Source: Deefgea rivuli DSM 18356 (lineage in GTDB: Bacteria; Pseudomonadota; Gammaproteobacteria; Burkholderiales; Chitinibacteraceae). Taken from it: a DNA stretch of 62,609 bases. The translations under genes and the position numbers were made by a program. Where the stretch lies: NCBI RefSeq assembly GCF_000620145.1, contig NZ_KK211083.1:328782-391390 (forward strand). The letters are read 5' to 3'. Shown here one piece after another: positions 42,035 to 50,620 of the stretch (within the stretch, counting starts at the first letter, position 1; every line of letters starts with the position of its first letter). The notes beneath the pieces were generated by a model. The model was not told where the DNA came from and did not search any database. It saw only the letters and a program-made list of their open reading frames with translations.

Positions 42035-42577
42035 GTGCTGAATAATCTGAAGGCCTCAGCAGCAACGACCGAAGTGCCAGATGATCTGGTGTCGATGGGT
42101 TATGTGAATGGGCCTTTTGGCATTCAAGGCTGGATTAGCCTCGTTGCCGACACTGAAAACGCTGATAGTTTACTGAACTACCCAGTTTGGTGGCTAGGGC
42201 GTAATGGTGTTTGGCGCGCTTATAAAGTTGTTGATTCGCATATGCAGCCGAAGAAATTGGGCGCAAAACTGGAAGGCGTGAATGACCGCGATGCGGCTTT
42301 TGCACTGAAAGGCAGCGAAGTCTTTATCCCGCGCAGCAGTATGCCGCCCGCGGCTGAAGGCGAATATTACTGGGCTGATTTGATTGGCTTGGAAGTATTT
42401 AATCAGCAAGATGAGCGTTTGGGTGTTATTGATAAGCTGTTTGAAACTGGCGCTAACGATGTCATCGTCGTTAAAGATGAAACCACTGAGCGGCTTGTGC
42501 CGTTTGTGGGGCATGTGGTGCTGGATGTCAACCTTGAAACGCGTGTGATGCGCGTCGATTGGGGCTTGGATTATTAA
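42035..42577 (+). CDS. rimM: Ribosome maturation factor RimM
   Basis: Helps 30S head assembly and binds S19. 180 aa from GTG 42035, three bases after rpsP. GYVNGPFGIQGWISL (about residues 21-35) opens the N-terminal barrel, and the PRC-barrel part has EYYWADLIGLEVFNQ near 109-123. An inner ATG at 42095 would cut the first 20 residues, which are variable in the family. Confidence 0.92.
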   Translation: MLNNLKASAATTEVPDDLVSMGYVNGPFGIQGWISLVADTENADSLLNYPVWWLGRNGVWRAYKVVDSHMQPKKLGAKLEGVNDRDAAFALKGSEVFIPRSSMPPAAEGEYYWADLIGLEVFNQQDERLGVIDKLFETGANDVIVVKDETTERLVPFVGHVVLDVNLETRVMRVDWGLDY

Positions 42578-42609
42578 TCCGCAGTGCTCGGTTCTGTGCT
42601 TAGGTTCGC

Positions 42610-43401
42610 ATGCAATTTGATGTTGTTACTTTGTTTCCAGAAATGTTTGATGCAATCAGTGCGCATGGGGTAACTCGGCGGGCGGTTGAATTAAATCTGA
42701 TCGGTTTAACGACATGGAATCCGCGAACGTACACTACGGATAACTATCATCGTGTCGATGATCGCCCCTTCGGTGGTGGTCCTGGGATGGTGATGTTGCC
42801 TACACCGCTGGACGAAGCTTTGGCTGCGGCCAAGCAGCATCAACGCGATGTAGGGTGTGTGCCGCACACGATTTATTTGTCGCCGCAAGGCGCACCGCTC
42901 ACGCATAAAAAAGCGGAACTTTTGGCTCAATTGCCAAGTTTGGTTTTGTTGTGTGGTCGGTATGAAGGCGTTGATGAGCGTGTTATCCAGACGCAAGTTG
43001 ATGAAGAAATTTCGGTTGGTGATTATGTATTATCGGGTGGCGAGTTGCCCGCGATGATTCTAATCGACGCCGTATCCCGCTTGATTCCTGGTGTGCTCAA
43101 TACCGCAGCCAGTGCAGTGGAAGATTCATTTGTGGATGGGTTGCTGGATTGCCCGCATTACACCCGTCCCGAAAATTATCGCGGCATGTTGGTACCAGAT
43201 GTCTTGATGTCGGGTAATCATGCTGCAATAAGGCGCTGGCGCCTAAAGCAGTCTTTGGGGCGTACTTGGTTACGCCGTCCAGATTTGCTGCAAGGCCGCC
43301 AGTTAACTAAAGAGGAAGCTCGTCTTCTGGCTGAATTCAAAACTGAATATGCAGCGCTCCCGAATCCTCGGGCAGAAGGTACGGTTTCACACACGGAGTA
43401 G
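42610..43401 (+). CDS. trmD: tRNA (guanine-N1)-methyltransferase
   Basis: Methylates G37 next to the anticodon to keep reading frame. 263 aa, SPOUT fold; the trefoil-knot region that binds SAM is [13 protein letters not shown] (about residues 113-125) and [23 protein letters not shown] (about 134-156). [10 protein letters not shown] is also conserved. Confidence 0.97.
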   Translation: MQFDVVTLFPEMFDAISAHGVTRRAVELNLIGLTTWNPRTYTTDNYHRVDDRPFGGGPGMVMLPTPLDEALAAAKQHQRDVGCVPHTIYLSPQGAPLTHKKAELLAQLPSLVLLCGRYEGVDERVIQTQVDEEISVGDYVLSGGELPAMILIDAVSRLIPGVLNTAASAVEDSFVDGLLDCPHYTRPENYRGMLVPDVLMSGNHAAIRRWRLKQSLGRTWLRRPDLLQGRQLTKEEARLLAEFKTEYAALPNPRAEGTVSHTE

Positions 43402-43406
43402 TATCC

Positions 43407-43787
43407 ATGAATTTGTTACAAATTCTTGAGCAAGAAGAAATTGCTCGTTTAAACAAAGCGATCCCTGACTTTGCACCTGGCGACACCGTTGTTGTTAGCG
43501 TTAAAGTGAAAGAGGGTACTCGTGAACGTCTACAGGCTTACGAAGGCATCGTGATTGCTAAACGTAACCGTGGTCTGAACAGCGCGTTTATCGTGCGTAA
43601 AATTTCTTCTGGCATGGGTGTTGAGCGTACTTTCCAAACGTACTCTCCACTGGTTGCTGGTATCGAAGTTAAACGTCGTGGTGACGTTCGCCGCGCAAAA
43701 CTGTACTACCTCCGTGATCGTTCAGGTAAATCTGCACGTATTAAGGAAAAATTGCCAGCGCGTAAAGTGGTTGCTGCTAAAGCGTAA
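43407..43787 (+). CDS. rplS: 50S ribosomal protein L19
   Basis: At the subunit interface. 126 aa; [23 protein letters not shown] near residues 25-47 and GVGVERTFQ-type motif ([13 protein letters not shown]). It starts 5 bases after trmD and ends the operon. Confidence 0.97.
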   Translation: MNLLQILEQEEIARLNKAIPDFAPGDTVVVSVKVKEGTRERLQAYEGIVIAKRNRGLNSAFIVRKISSGMGVERTFQTYSPLVAGIEVKRRGDVRRAKLYYLRDRSGKSARIKEKLPARKVVAAKA

Positions 43788-43832
43788 TTGCTTTGCACTA
43801 AGCGCTACGTTTGACAGCCAAGCTGTCGGCAA

Positions 43833-43860
43833 AGAAAACCCCGCATTGCGGGGTTTTTTA
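43833..43860 (+). terminator. Terminator of the rpsP operon
   Basis: AAAACCCCGC-att-GCGGGGTTTT followed by TTA. Stem of 10 bp. The 49-bp repeat copy B starts three bases after it. Confidence 0.92.
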
Positions 43861-43862
43861 TT

Positions 43863-43911
43863 GGGTATTTAACGCTGGGTCTTTTTTAGCAATGGTTATA
43901 ATTAAATACCC
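43863..43911. repeat. 49-bp palindromic repeat, copy B (overlaps the argP stop)
   Basis: Begins GGGTATTTAA and ends TTAAATACCC, with perfect 10-base outer arms; the inner part is more diverged than in copies A and D. Its right arm contains the argP stop codon (43902-43904) and the last two argP codons. Confidence 0.6.
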
Positions 43912-44795
43912 TGCAATAAGCTTTGTTTTGCTGCGTGAATGACAGCGAGGCTAAGTTTCTCTAATTTAGGCGATTGCACACGCCAGCAGTGCCAGTACAG
44001 CGTGACATCGGTCGGTTGCTCTGGCGCTAGGTCGATCAATTCGCCGCTACTGAGTAAATCGCGGTACTGTAATTCTGGCACCATGCCGTAGCCCAAACCC
44101 AATTGAATCGCCTGCAAAAATGCCTCGCTCGACGGCACGTAATGACAGTGAATATGCGTGCTCGGCAAGCCCAGCGTACGCAGCAAAAAGTTGGCTTGCA
44201 GTGCATCCTTGCGGTTAAACACCATTAACGGTGCGACGCGTGCGGCTTCGCGTTGCAAGCCTTGCGGAAAATAGCGCGCCACAAATTGCGGATGCGCCAG
44301 CAGGCGATAGCGCATGATGCCCAATGGTTCGGTGCGGCAACCGCGTAGCGCCTCCATCTCGCTGGAAACGCCCGCTAGCGCATGGCCGCTTTCCAAAAAC
44401 GTATACGTGTGGTCCTGATCGTCGACGGTGATGTCGAGCAAGACGCGCTCGGCAATTAAAAATTCGGCCAGCGCGGGCAACAGCCACGTCGCCAGCGTGT
44501 CGTGATTGACGACAATCGGCACGGTGAGGGGCCGATTTTGCTCTTCGTCGAGTTCAGCAAAAAATTCACTTTCCAATAAATGGCTGCGGCGCAGATATTG
44601 CGCCAAGCGCTGCCCAGCGCGCGTCGGGCGGCAAGGGCGGGTGCGGTTCAGTAATGGCGTGCCGAGCTGGCTTTCCAGCGCGCTCACGCGTTGCGACACC
44701 GCCGACGGCGTCAAATGCAGCAGTGCCGCCGCCTGCTCAAAGCTACCGCAATCCATCACCGCTAGCAGCGCCTCACCTTTGCGTATATCCAGCAT
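43902..44795 (-). CDS. argP: LysR-type regulator ArgP
   Basis: ArgP senses arginine and lysine and activates argO in E. coli. 297 aa with an N-terminal winged helix-turn-helix (FEQAAALLHLTPSAVSQRVSALESQLG, about residues 19-45) and a periplasmic-binding-like effector domain. Divergent from argO, the expected layout, with a T-N11-A operator in between. The final codons lie in repeat copy B, so the C-terminus may have been altered by repeat insertion. Confidence 0.9.
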   Translation of the reverse strand: MLDIRKGEALLAVMDCGSFEQAAALLHLTPSAVSQRVSALESQLGTPLLNRTRPCRPTRAGQRLAQYLRRSHLLESEFFAELDEEQNRPLTVPIVVNHDTLATWLLPALAEFLIAERVLLDITVDDQDHTYTFLESGHALAGVSSEMEALRGCRTEPLGIMRYRLLAHPQFVARYFPQGLQREAARVAPLMVFNRKDALQANFLLRTLGLPSTHIHCHYVPSSEAFLQAIQLGLGYGMVPELQYRDLLSSGELIDLAPEQPTDVTLYWHCWRVQSPKLEKLSLAVIHAAKQSLLQGI

Positions 44796-44823
44796 CTCCT
44801 ACCCCTATTAAGATCAAAAGCTT

Positions 44824-44932
44824 GGATCACGAAAGGCACGAAAAAAGGCCGAAAAAATACGAAAGAAAATCAGTATTGGTTTATTGCTTATTTTCGTGGT
44901 TTTTTCGGCCTTGTTCGTGTTTTTCGTGTTCC
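44824..44932. repeat. CACGAAA hairpin element, copy 1
   Basis: Left arm has CACGAAA twice, 9 bases apart, then AAGGCCGAAAAAA; the right arm is its near reverse complement (TTTTTTCGGCCTT, then TTCGTG twice). The whole would fold into one long hairpin. It lies in the argP-argO regulatory gap. Confidence 0.8.
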
Positions 44933-44961
44933 CCGTTTTTGACTTTGTCCTGCGTCACATT

Positions 44962-44982
44962 GCTTATTAAGAAAAATTAAGC
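44962..44982. promoter_or_regulatory. LysR-type operator before argO
   Basis: GCTTA-N11-TAAGC is a perfect dyad with the T-N11-A spacing of LysR-family sites. TTGCTT (44960-44965), 17 bases, then ATTAAT (44983-44988) could be the argO promoter overlapping it. ArgP as the bound protein is inferred from context. Confidence 0.6.
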
Positions 44983-45063
44983 ATTAATTAGAAATAGTAA
45001 ATCATGTTTAATTTTGCTGCACCTTCTATGACAATCGAGGCATATAAAGTGCAGGTGAACGAG

Positions 45064-45678
45064 ATGATTGATTGGATGGTATTTGTGAAGGCGCTGGGTT
45101 TGTGTGCGGCCTTGATTATGGCTATTGGCGCGCAAAACGCTTATGTGTTGCGGGTAGGGATTCAGCGCCAGCATTTGGTCATGACACTGGCGGTGTGCAT
45201 CGTGCTCGATGCGGCGCTGATTGCCTTGGGCGTTTTTGGTATGGGGGCGCTGGTGCAAGCGTCGCCGATCTTACTCGGCGCGGCGCGTTGGGGTGGGGCG
45301 GCCTTTTTGCTGTGGTATGGCTTACGTAGTTGGGCGGCGATTTTGCGTCGCAATACCGCGCTGGAAGTCGAACCGAGTGCTGCGCCGGTAAGCACCAAGC
45401 GTGCCTTGCTAACGATTTTGGCGATTTCGTTGCTAAATCCGCATGTCTATTTGGATACGGTGGTGTTGCTCGGTTCGATTGGTGGCAGTTATTCTGCTGA
45501 TTTGCGGCCTAGCTTTATTTTGGGTGCGGCGAGCGCTTCGCTACTGTGGTTTTGTGTGTTGGGTTTTGCTGCGCACGCGCTATCGCGGCATTTATCGCGG
45601 CCTGTGGCGTGGCAATGGATCGATGGGATTACTGGCGGTACGATGCTGTTTTTGGCGGGAACGCTGGTGTTTGCTTGA
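45064..45678 (+). CDS. argO: Arginine exporter ArgO (LysE family)
   Basis: Exports arginine and canavanine across the inner membrane. 204 aa with about six membrane segments; MAIGAQNAYVLRVGIQRQH near residue 19 and LLNPHVYLDTVVLLGS near 126 are family signatures. I choose ATG 45064 (MIDWMVFVKALG), with AGGTG about 6 bases upstream; an ATG at 45004 would add 20 residues but has no binding site. Confidence 0.9.
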   Translation: MIDWMVFVKALGLCAALIMAIGAQNAYVLRVGIQRQHLVMTLAVCIVLDAALIALGVFGMGALVQASPILLGAARWGGAAFLLWYGLRSWAAILRRNTALEVEPSAAPVSTKRALLTILAISLLNPHVYLDTVVLLGSIGGSYSADLRPSFILGAASASLLWFCVLGFAAHALSRHLSRPVAWQWIDGITGGTMLFLAGTLVFA

Positions 45679-45681
45679 GCT

Positions 45682-45903
45682 TTAATCCGAAATAGCTTCA
45701 ACCATCGCCTTAATTTTGACAGCCTTTTCAAAATGATCGAGGCGATGGGTTTGAATCCACCACGTCGCCGCTTCCATCAATAAGGCGGGATTATCGTTTT
45801 TATTGGCAAAAAAAGCATAAAACGACAAGCCGACATTTTCGCCTTTCTGCGCTATTTTTTGCTGGCAAACAGTGATGATTTTTTGTTTTAAGATGGAATT
45901 CAT
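45682..45903 (-). CDS. Hypothetical protein, 73 aa
   Basis: I do not recognise it. It begins MNSILKQKIITVCQQKIAQK and includes FYAFFANKNDNPALLMEAATWW; no membrane segment or signal. It is soluble and helical in appearance and ends three bases from the argO stop, convergent. The ribosome binding site is weak. The aromatic, charged composition looks like a real protein rather than a chance frame. Confidence 0.6.
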   Translation of the reverse strand: MNSILKQKIITVCQQKIAQKGENVGLSFYAFFANKNDNPALLMEAATWWIQTHRLDHFEKAVKIKAMVEAISD

Positions 45904-45958
45904 AATCTTTAGGTATATTCCGCTACGTTTTATTCATGAAGGCATAGCGGCGTATACA

Positions 45959-47395
45959 TCAGTAGTTAATCTCAGGTGCAATCATTTCGGCGTAATCATA
46001 CAGCACCGCTAAAATTTCTTCGCCGCGCTCGTCGGCATCTTCAGATAGACGATCAATTTCTTCGCTGTATTGCTCTAAAGTCCGCGCGCCTGCTGCGCCG
46101 TCAAATAGCTTGGCGCTGCGCCATTGTTCCCAGCGCTGCATTTCTTGCTCGTTCAGGCTCGCGGGATAATTTCTGGCGCGGTAGCGGAAAAATAACTCTT
46201 CCAATTGGCGATCATCAAAATGCGCTTGCTCAACCGCGAGTTTTTCCGGCGACAGGGTGCGGATGCGATTGAGGGTGCGTCGATCCGTCGGTGATACAAA
46301 GCCACCGTAGAGATTGGCGTCGACATCGGGTTTTTCGCTACTGGCTTCGCGCTTAAATACATCGCGCCAAATTGTGGCTAAATCACCGCTCGCCGCCAAT
46401 TGCGCTGCGTGCGCTTGAATGACGTCCATGTCCACGCCCCATAAAGCCGCTTGCTCTGCGCTGAGCGTTTTTAGATTGCTGACGACTATCGGCGATTTAT
46501 TCGCATGAATCGTTTTGATCGGTAGGCGGCTCACACCTTCGGGCAAATCGGCTTGTTTGCTAAACATGCGTTCGCGCATCGTGGCCGCGTCCAGCGTAAA
46601 TAGCTCGCTCGGATCGAACGCCAAATCCCAGACGATGATTTCATTTTTATTCGTTGGGTGCATCGCCAGCGGCCAGACAATCGCTAAATTGCCGCGTTCC
46701 ACACCGTACATGCCGGAAATATGAATAAACGGTTTTGGATTGCCGAGATTGATCTCGTCGAATACACGATCCTTTTTGCGCAGCGCCAGACAGAAATCAA
46801 ACAGACGTGGTTGTTTTTCACGAATCAGTCGTGCCAACGCAATTGTGGCGCGTACATCAGACAGCGCATCATGTGCTGCTTCGTGGACTAAACCATTCGC
46901 GGTGCTCAGTAGTTCGAGTTTAAAGCTGACTTTGCCTTCGTCATTCACGGGCCATTGAATACCGGCAGGGCGCAAGGCATAAGTCGCGCGAACCACATCT
47001 AGCAAATCCCAGCGCGAGCAATCGTTTTGCCATTCGCGTGCGTACGGGTCCATTAGATTACGCCAGAACATATAACGCGTGACTTCGTCGTCAAAACGAA
47101 TCGTGTTGTAGCCAACGCCAATCGTACCGGGTGCAGCCAACTCGCGCTCGATCAAATTGGCAAACTGATTTTCTGGAATGCCTTTTTCTAGGCATATTTG
47201 CGGCGTGATGCCAGTTAGCAAGCAGGCAAACGGATCGGGCAGGAAATCATTGGCGGGTTGGCAATAAATCATCAGCGGCTCACCGATTTCGTTCAGCTCG
47301 CTATCGGTGCGAATGCCAGCAAATTGGCTGGGCCGATCTAGGCGCGGCACCGCGCCAAAGGTTTCATAGTCATGCCAGAAAAAAGTAGTGCTCAT
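45959..47395 (-). CDS. sbcB: Exodeoxyribonuclease I
   Basis: 3'-5' single-strand DNA exonuclease used in recombination and mismatch repair. 478 aa from ATG 47395 (MSTTFFWHDYETFG); upstream codons would run into the tRNA-His gene. DEDDh catalytic residues: DYE near residue 9, GYNTIRFDDEVTRY near 112-125 and HDALSDVRAT near 187-196. C-terminal SH3-like and helical parts are complete. Confidence 0.95.
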   Translation of the reverse strand: MSTTFFWHDYETFGAVPRLDRPSQFAGIRTDSELNEIGEPLMIYCQPANDFLPDPFACLLTGITPQICLEKGIPENQFANLIERELAAPGTIGVGYNTIRFDDEVTRYMFWRNLMDPYAREWQNDCSRWDLLDVVRATYALRPAGIQWPVNDEGKVSFKLELLSTANGLVHEAAHDALSDVRATIALARLIREKQPRLFDFCLALRKKDRVFDEINLGNPKPFIHISGMYGVERGNLAIVWPLAMHPTNKNEIIVWDLAFDPSELFTLDAATMRERMFSKQADLPEGVSRLPIKTIHANKSPIVVSNLKTLSAEQAALWGVDMDVIQAHAAQLAASGDLATIWRDVFKREASSEKPDVDANLYGGFVSPTDRRTLNRIRTLSPEKLAVEQAHFDDRQLEELFFRYRARNYPASLNEQEMQRWEQWRSAKLFDGAAGARTLEQYSEEIDRLSEDADERGEEILAVLYDYAEMIAPEINY

Positions 47396-47412
47396 TGCTG
47401 TTCCCCAAGACG

Positions 47413-47447
47413 AAAAAAAGCCCGACATCGCATGATATCGGGCTTTT
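47413..47447 (-). terminator. Terminator of the tRNA-Pro/Arg/His operon
   Basis: On the minus strand AAGCCCGA...TCGGGCTT has 8-bp arms and is followed by TTTTT. It lies between tRNA-His and sbcB, so sbcB needs its own promoter or read-through. Confidence 0.85.
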
Positions 47448-47454
47448 CTTTTTG

Positions 47455-47531
47455 TGGGGTGGCTGATGGGGCTCGAACCCACGACAACAGGAATCACAAT
47501 CCTGGACTCTACCAACTGAGCTACAGCCACC
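47455..47531 (-). tRNA. tRNA-His (anticodon GTG)
   Basis: Acceptor GTGGCTG pairs with CAGCCAC; the extra G at position -1 and C73 are present, as needed for histidyl-tRNA. Anticodon GTG at 47495-47497 (complement), encoded CCA at 47455-47457. Confidence 0.97.
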
Positions 47532-47566
47532 ACAAAACTTTAAATTCTTTGATTTCTCGGTATGCT

Positions 47567-47643
47567 TGGCGCACCCGACAGGAATCGAACCTGTAACCTA
47601 CGACTTAGAAGGTCGTTGCTCTATCCGGTTGAGCTACGGGAGC
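47567..47643 (-). tRNA. tRNA-Arg (anticodon TCT), acceptor mismatch
   Basis: Anticodon loop CTTCTAA gives TCT; D- and T-loops and an encoded CCA are present. The acceptor arms read GCTCCCG and CGGGTGC, leaving T3 opposite T70. In the other six pairs there is perfect match. Still very likely functional. Confidence 0.93.
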
Positions 47644-47671
47644 TCCGTATTTACTGCTTACTAAGTGTTTC

Positions 47672-47748
47672 TGGTCGGGGCGGTGGGATTCGAACTCACG
47701 ACCACCTGGTCCCAAACCAGGTGCGCTACCGGGCTGCGCTACGCCCCG
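47672..47748 (-). tRNA. tRNA-Pro (anticodon TGG)
   Basis: Acceptor CGGGGCG/CGCCCCG, anticodon loop TTTGGGA, discriminator A and an encoded CCA. First gene of the three-tRNA operon. Confidence 0.97.
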
Positions 47749-47760
47749 AACAGAGGCCGA

Positions 47761-47789
47761 ACTATACTTTGCCGATTCCTTCCCGTCAA
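47761..47789 (-). promoter_or_regulatory. Promoter of the tRNA operon
   Basis: On the minus strand TTGACG, 17 bases, TATAGT, followed by TCGGCCTCT. The same TCGGCCTCT follows the -10 of the rRNA promoter at 62330. The GC-rich discriminator fits ppGpp control. Confidence 0.88.
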
Positions 47790-47796
47790 CACCCTG

Positions 47797-47845
47797 TTTG
47801 AACTTTTTTGTGAAATTGTTGAAATGATGGGAAAAGAAGTTCAAA
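47797..47845. promoter_or_regulatory. Inverted repeat upstream of folD
   Basis: TTTGAACTT (47797-47805) and AAGTTCAAA (47837-47845) are perfect arms 31 bases apart between the tRNA promoter and folD. A possible operator or mRNA stem. Confidence 0.4.
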
Positions 47846-47890
47846 TAGTGAGAAAATGCGCTCCTTTACAGAATTCGCCGGAGTAAATCC

Positions 47891-48745
47891 ATGACTGCCC
47901 AGATCCTTGATGGTAAAGCCATTTCCCAAGAAATCGTTGCCGAAGTTCGTGTCAAAGTGGATGCACGTGTCGCTAGCGGCAAGCGCGCGCCTGCGCTGGC
48001 GGTTATTTTGGTGGGCTTGGACCCAGCATCGCAAGTGTATGTGGGCAATAAAAAGCGTCAATGCGAAAACTCAGGGATCACCTCGTTTGCGTATGATTTG
48101 CCTGCCGACACCTCCGAAGCCGATGTATTGAAGTTGGTTGCAGAGCTCAATACCCGTGATGACGTGGATGGGATTTTGGTGCAATTGCCGCTGCCTAAAC
48201 ATATTGATGCCGATAAAGTGATCGAATTGATCGATCCGATCAAAGATGTCGACGGTTTTCATCCGTACAATATTGGCCGGTTGGTACTGAAAATGCCTTT
48301 GCTGCGCCCATGCACGCCACGCGGCGTAATGACTTTGCTGGAAAAAACCGGCATTGATTTGGTCGGTAAAGATGCGGTGGTGGTGGGAGCGAGCAATATC
48401 GTGGGTCGTCCGCAAGCCTTGGAACTCTTGCTCGCGCGTGCAACGGTAACAATCTGCCACAGCAAAACTAAAGATCTGGCCGAGAAAGTACGCGGCGCGG
48501 ATGTGGTGGTGGCGGGTGTGGGTATCCCGAACTTCGTTAAAGGCGAATGGATTAAAGAAGGCGCAATCGTCATCGACGTGGGTATTAATCGCCTAGACAA
48601 CGGCAAATTGTGCGGCGATGTGGAGTTTGACGTCGCGAAAGAGCGCGCCAGTTGGATTACGCCAGTGCCGGGTGGTGTTGGCCTGATGACGGTGGCGACC
48701 TTGATGCAAAACACGTTTGATGCGTGCGTGAATCGCAACGGTTAA
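47891..48745 (+). CDS. folD: Methylenetetrahydrofolate dehydrogenase/cyclohydrolase
   Basis: Bifunctional NADP enzyme of one-carbon metabolism. 284 aa; catalytic-site motif [14 protein letters not shown] near residue 50 (Lys of the YxxxK), QLPLPKHID near 98 and the NADP-binding [18 protein letters not shown] near 161-178. Complete, with CCGGAG upstream. Confidence 0.97.
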   Translation: MTAQILDGKAISQEIVAEVRVKVDARVASGKRAPALAVILVGLDPASQVYVGNKKRQCENSGITSFAYDLPADTSEADVLKLVAELNTRDDVDGILVQLPLPKHIDADKVIELIDPIKDVDGFHPYNIGRLVLKMPLLRPCTPRGVMTLLEKTGIDLVGKDAVVVGASNIVGRPQALELLLARATVTICHSKTKDLAEKVRGADVVVAGVGIPNFVKGEWIKEGAIVIDVGINRLDNGKLCGDVEFDVAKERASWITPVPGGVGLMTVATLMQNTFDACVNRNG

Positions 48746-48751
48746 AAAATT

Positions 48752-48980
48752 CCACGAAAAACACGAAAAAAGGCCGAACTTCACGAAAGAGATTTCGTTT
48801 GGGCTGAATGAGATAAGTAGCTAGGGATAGAGGTTAGAACTTGTGGGAGCGGGCTTGCCCGCGCAGCTGTGTATTCGCGGGCAAGCCCGCTCCCACGAAA
48901 ATTAACAGGTTTTTCTTCGCCAATTTATTTGCTCTTTTTCGTCTTTTTTTGAATTGTTTTTCGTGCCTTTCGTGATCCAG
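48752..48980. repeat. CACGAAA hairpin element, copy 2 (interrupted)
   Basis: Left arm CACGAAAAACACGAAAAAA (48754 on) with GGCCGAA; the right arm (near 48939-48978) ends TTTTTCGTGCCTTTCGTGATC. The centre is about 130 bases longer than in other copies and carries a REP-like palindrome, as if that was inserted. Confidence 0.75.
48843..48896. repeat. REP-like perfect palindrome
   Basis: GTGGGAGCGGGCTTGCCCGC and GCGGGCAAGCCCGCTCCCAC are perfect 20-base arms with 14 bases between. The arm closely resembles the REP sequences of Pseudomonas (GTGGGAGCGGGCTTGCTCGC type). No RAYT transposase is in the window. Confidence 0.85.
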
Positions 48981-49022
48981 TTTGTTTTTAGCTTTTCAAT
49001 ATGATTTTAATAAGGTTCTGTA

Positions 49023-50054
49023 ATGGCATATCAACTCGCTAAACCGCTGCTGTTTATGATGGAGGCGGAACGCGCGCATCATGCGGCCTTTAAAGGCTTG
49101 AGCCTACTGCACAGCATGGGCTTTTTGCGCACGCTGACCCCTTCGGTGCAAAACAATCCAGTGACGGTGATGGGGATTGAGTTTCCAAATCCAGTTGGCC
49201 TAGCCGCCGGCTTGGATAAAAACGGCGATTACATCGATAGCTTGGGCGAAATGGGCTTTGGTTTCTTAGAAATTGGCACCGTAACGCCGCGGCCACAGCC
49301 AGGCAATCCAAAACCGCGTTTGTTCCGTTTGCCAGAAGCGCGCGCGATTATTAACCGTATGGGTTTTAATAATGGCGGCGTGGACAATCTGCTCGAAAAT
49401 GTTGCGCGTAGCCAGTATAAGGGCGTACTCGGCATTAACATTGGCAAAAACGCCGATACCCCGATAGAAAAAGCCGTTGATGATTACCTCATCAGCCTGC
49501 GCAAAGTCTACGCGCACGCCAGCTATGTGACGGTGAATATTTCCAGCCCGAATACCAAAAATCTCCGTCAATTGCAGCAAGCCGATGAATTTGGCGCGTT
49601 TTTGTCTGCGTTGAAATTGGAGCAAGCCAAGCTCGCTGATGAGCATGGCCGATATGTGCCGATTGCCGTCAAAATCGCGCCGGATTTGGATAGCAACCAA
49701 ATTCAAGAAATGGGCGAGCTGTTGATCGCCAATAAAATCGACGGCGTGATCGCCACCAATACGACACTATCGCGTACCGGCGTGGAACACCTGCGCCACG
49801 GCCAAGAAGCTGGCGGTTTGTCGGGCGAGCCAGTACGAGCGAAATCGACGTCAGTGATTCGTGAATTGGCACGAGTGCTGGATGGCGCTTTGCCGATTAT
49901 TGGTGTGGGCGGGATTGTTTCGGGTGATGACGCCGCAGAAAAAATCCGCGCCGGTGCCGCCTTGGTGCAAGTGTATAGCGGCCTGATTTTTGAAGGCCCA
50001 CAACTGATTGCCGACTGCGCCGAAGCGATTTTGAAAGTTCAGCAGCATCGTTGA
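49023..50054 (+). CDS. pyrD: Dihydroorotate dehydrogenase (quinone), class 2
   Basis: Fourth step of pyrimidine synthesis; FMN enzyme on the inner membrane that gives electrons to quinone. 343 aa: N-terminal amphipathic helices for the membrane (to about residue 40), [17 protein letters not shown] near 58-74, [14 protein letters not shown] near 171-184 with the catalytic Ser, and FMN-binding [13 protein letters not shown] near 289-301. Confidence 0.97.
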   Translation: MAYQLAKPLLFMMEAERAHHAAFKGLSLLHSMGFLRTLTPSVQNNPVTVMGIEFPNPVGLAAGLDKNGDYIDSLGEMGFGFLEIGTVTPRPQPGNPKPRLFRLPEARAIINRMGFNNGGVDNLLENVARSQYKGVLGINIGKNADTPIEKAVDDYLISLRKVYAHASYVTVNISSPNTKNLRQLQQADEFGAFLSALKLEQAKLADEHGRYVPIAVKIAPDLDSNQIQEMGELLIANKIDGVIATNTTLSRTGVEHLRHGQEAGGLSGEPVRAKSTSVIRELARVLDGALPIIGVGGIVSGDDAAEKIRAGAALVQVYSGLIFEGPQLIADCAEAILKVQQHR

Positions 50055-50081
50055 GCGTTTTTGAAATCAAAAAACAGTTGC

Positions 50082-50160
50082 CCACGAAAAGCACGAAAAA
50101 ACACGAACAAGTGCAGAATGCGCTGTGATTCCTTGATTTTTTTTCGTGATTTTCGTGGAC
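50082..50160. repeat. CACGAAA hairpin element, copy 3
   Basis: The shortest copy: CCACGAAAAGCACGAAAAAA on the left and TTTTTTTCGTGATTTTCGTGG on the right, about 35 bases between. It lies in the pyrD-50240 spacer. Confidence 0.78.
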
Positions 50161-50239
50161 TATTGAATTGTTTTTGCTTCGAACCGCATTAAACGCGATT
50201 GCCCAGCAAAGCGTCACTTCCGTTGAAAAGGTCCCACCA

Positions 50240-50620
50240 TTGAAAGCCCAAGACGAAAAAATCACCCAAACCATCCTCACCTTCGCGCAGCCCGTGCTGG
50301 TCGGCTTGCCCAAGCCTTGCTCAAAAGAGCAATTCGCTGGTGTGATGCGCACGGTGCTCACGGTGTGGAATGCGGTGGTGAAAGACAGTTGGGAAGGCGG
50401 CGACAAATACGAAACCGCCGTACTGGCGACGATTGCGAGCGCGCCAAAAACGGTGCAATTGATGGTGAAGCGCTTAATCAAACGTAAAAAAACCAAATTT
50501 GCCGAAGGCCGCCAAATCATCGGCCAGCATTGGGTGCATGAGCAAGGTGGGGAAGTGTTATTTGGCTGTGAAGGCGTTGATTATCAGGCCTCAAGCGCGT
50601 TGCCGTTTAAAGTGAAGTAG
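50240..50620 (+). CDS. Hypothetical protein, about 126 aa
   Basis: Not recognised. I start at TTG 50240 (MKAQDEKITQTILTFAQPVL), with AAAAGG 8 bases upstream; a TTG at 50168 would add 24 residues that overlap no known motif. Features: a helical N-half (FAGVMRTVLTVWNAVV), a basic patch (KRLIKRKKTKF) and a C-terminal part with GCEGVDYQASSALPFKVK. No membrane segment. Base composition matches neighbours. Confidence 0.6.
   Translation: MKAQDEKITQTILTFAQPVLVGLPKPCSKEQFAGVMRTVLTVWNAVVKDSWEGGDKYETAVLATIASAPKTVQLMVKRLIKRKKTKFAEGRQIIGQHWVHEQGGEVLFGCEGVDYQASSALPFKVK

Noticed and set aside
44824-44932. CACGAAA elements as ordinary Rho-independent terminators.
   Set aside because: Copies 4 and 5 sit inside an operon, copy 1 lies between divergent genes, and stems lack a distinct U run after the right arm.
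47372-47801. Frames with GGGIRTHD / RNRTCNLR-like peptides over the tRNA cluster.
   Set aside because: These are the known artefact of translating tRNA genes on the opposite strand.
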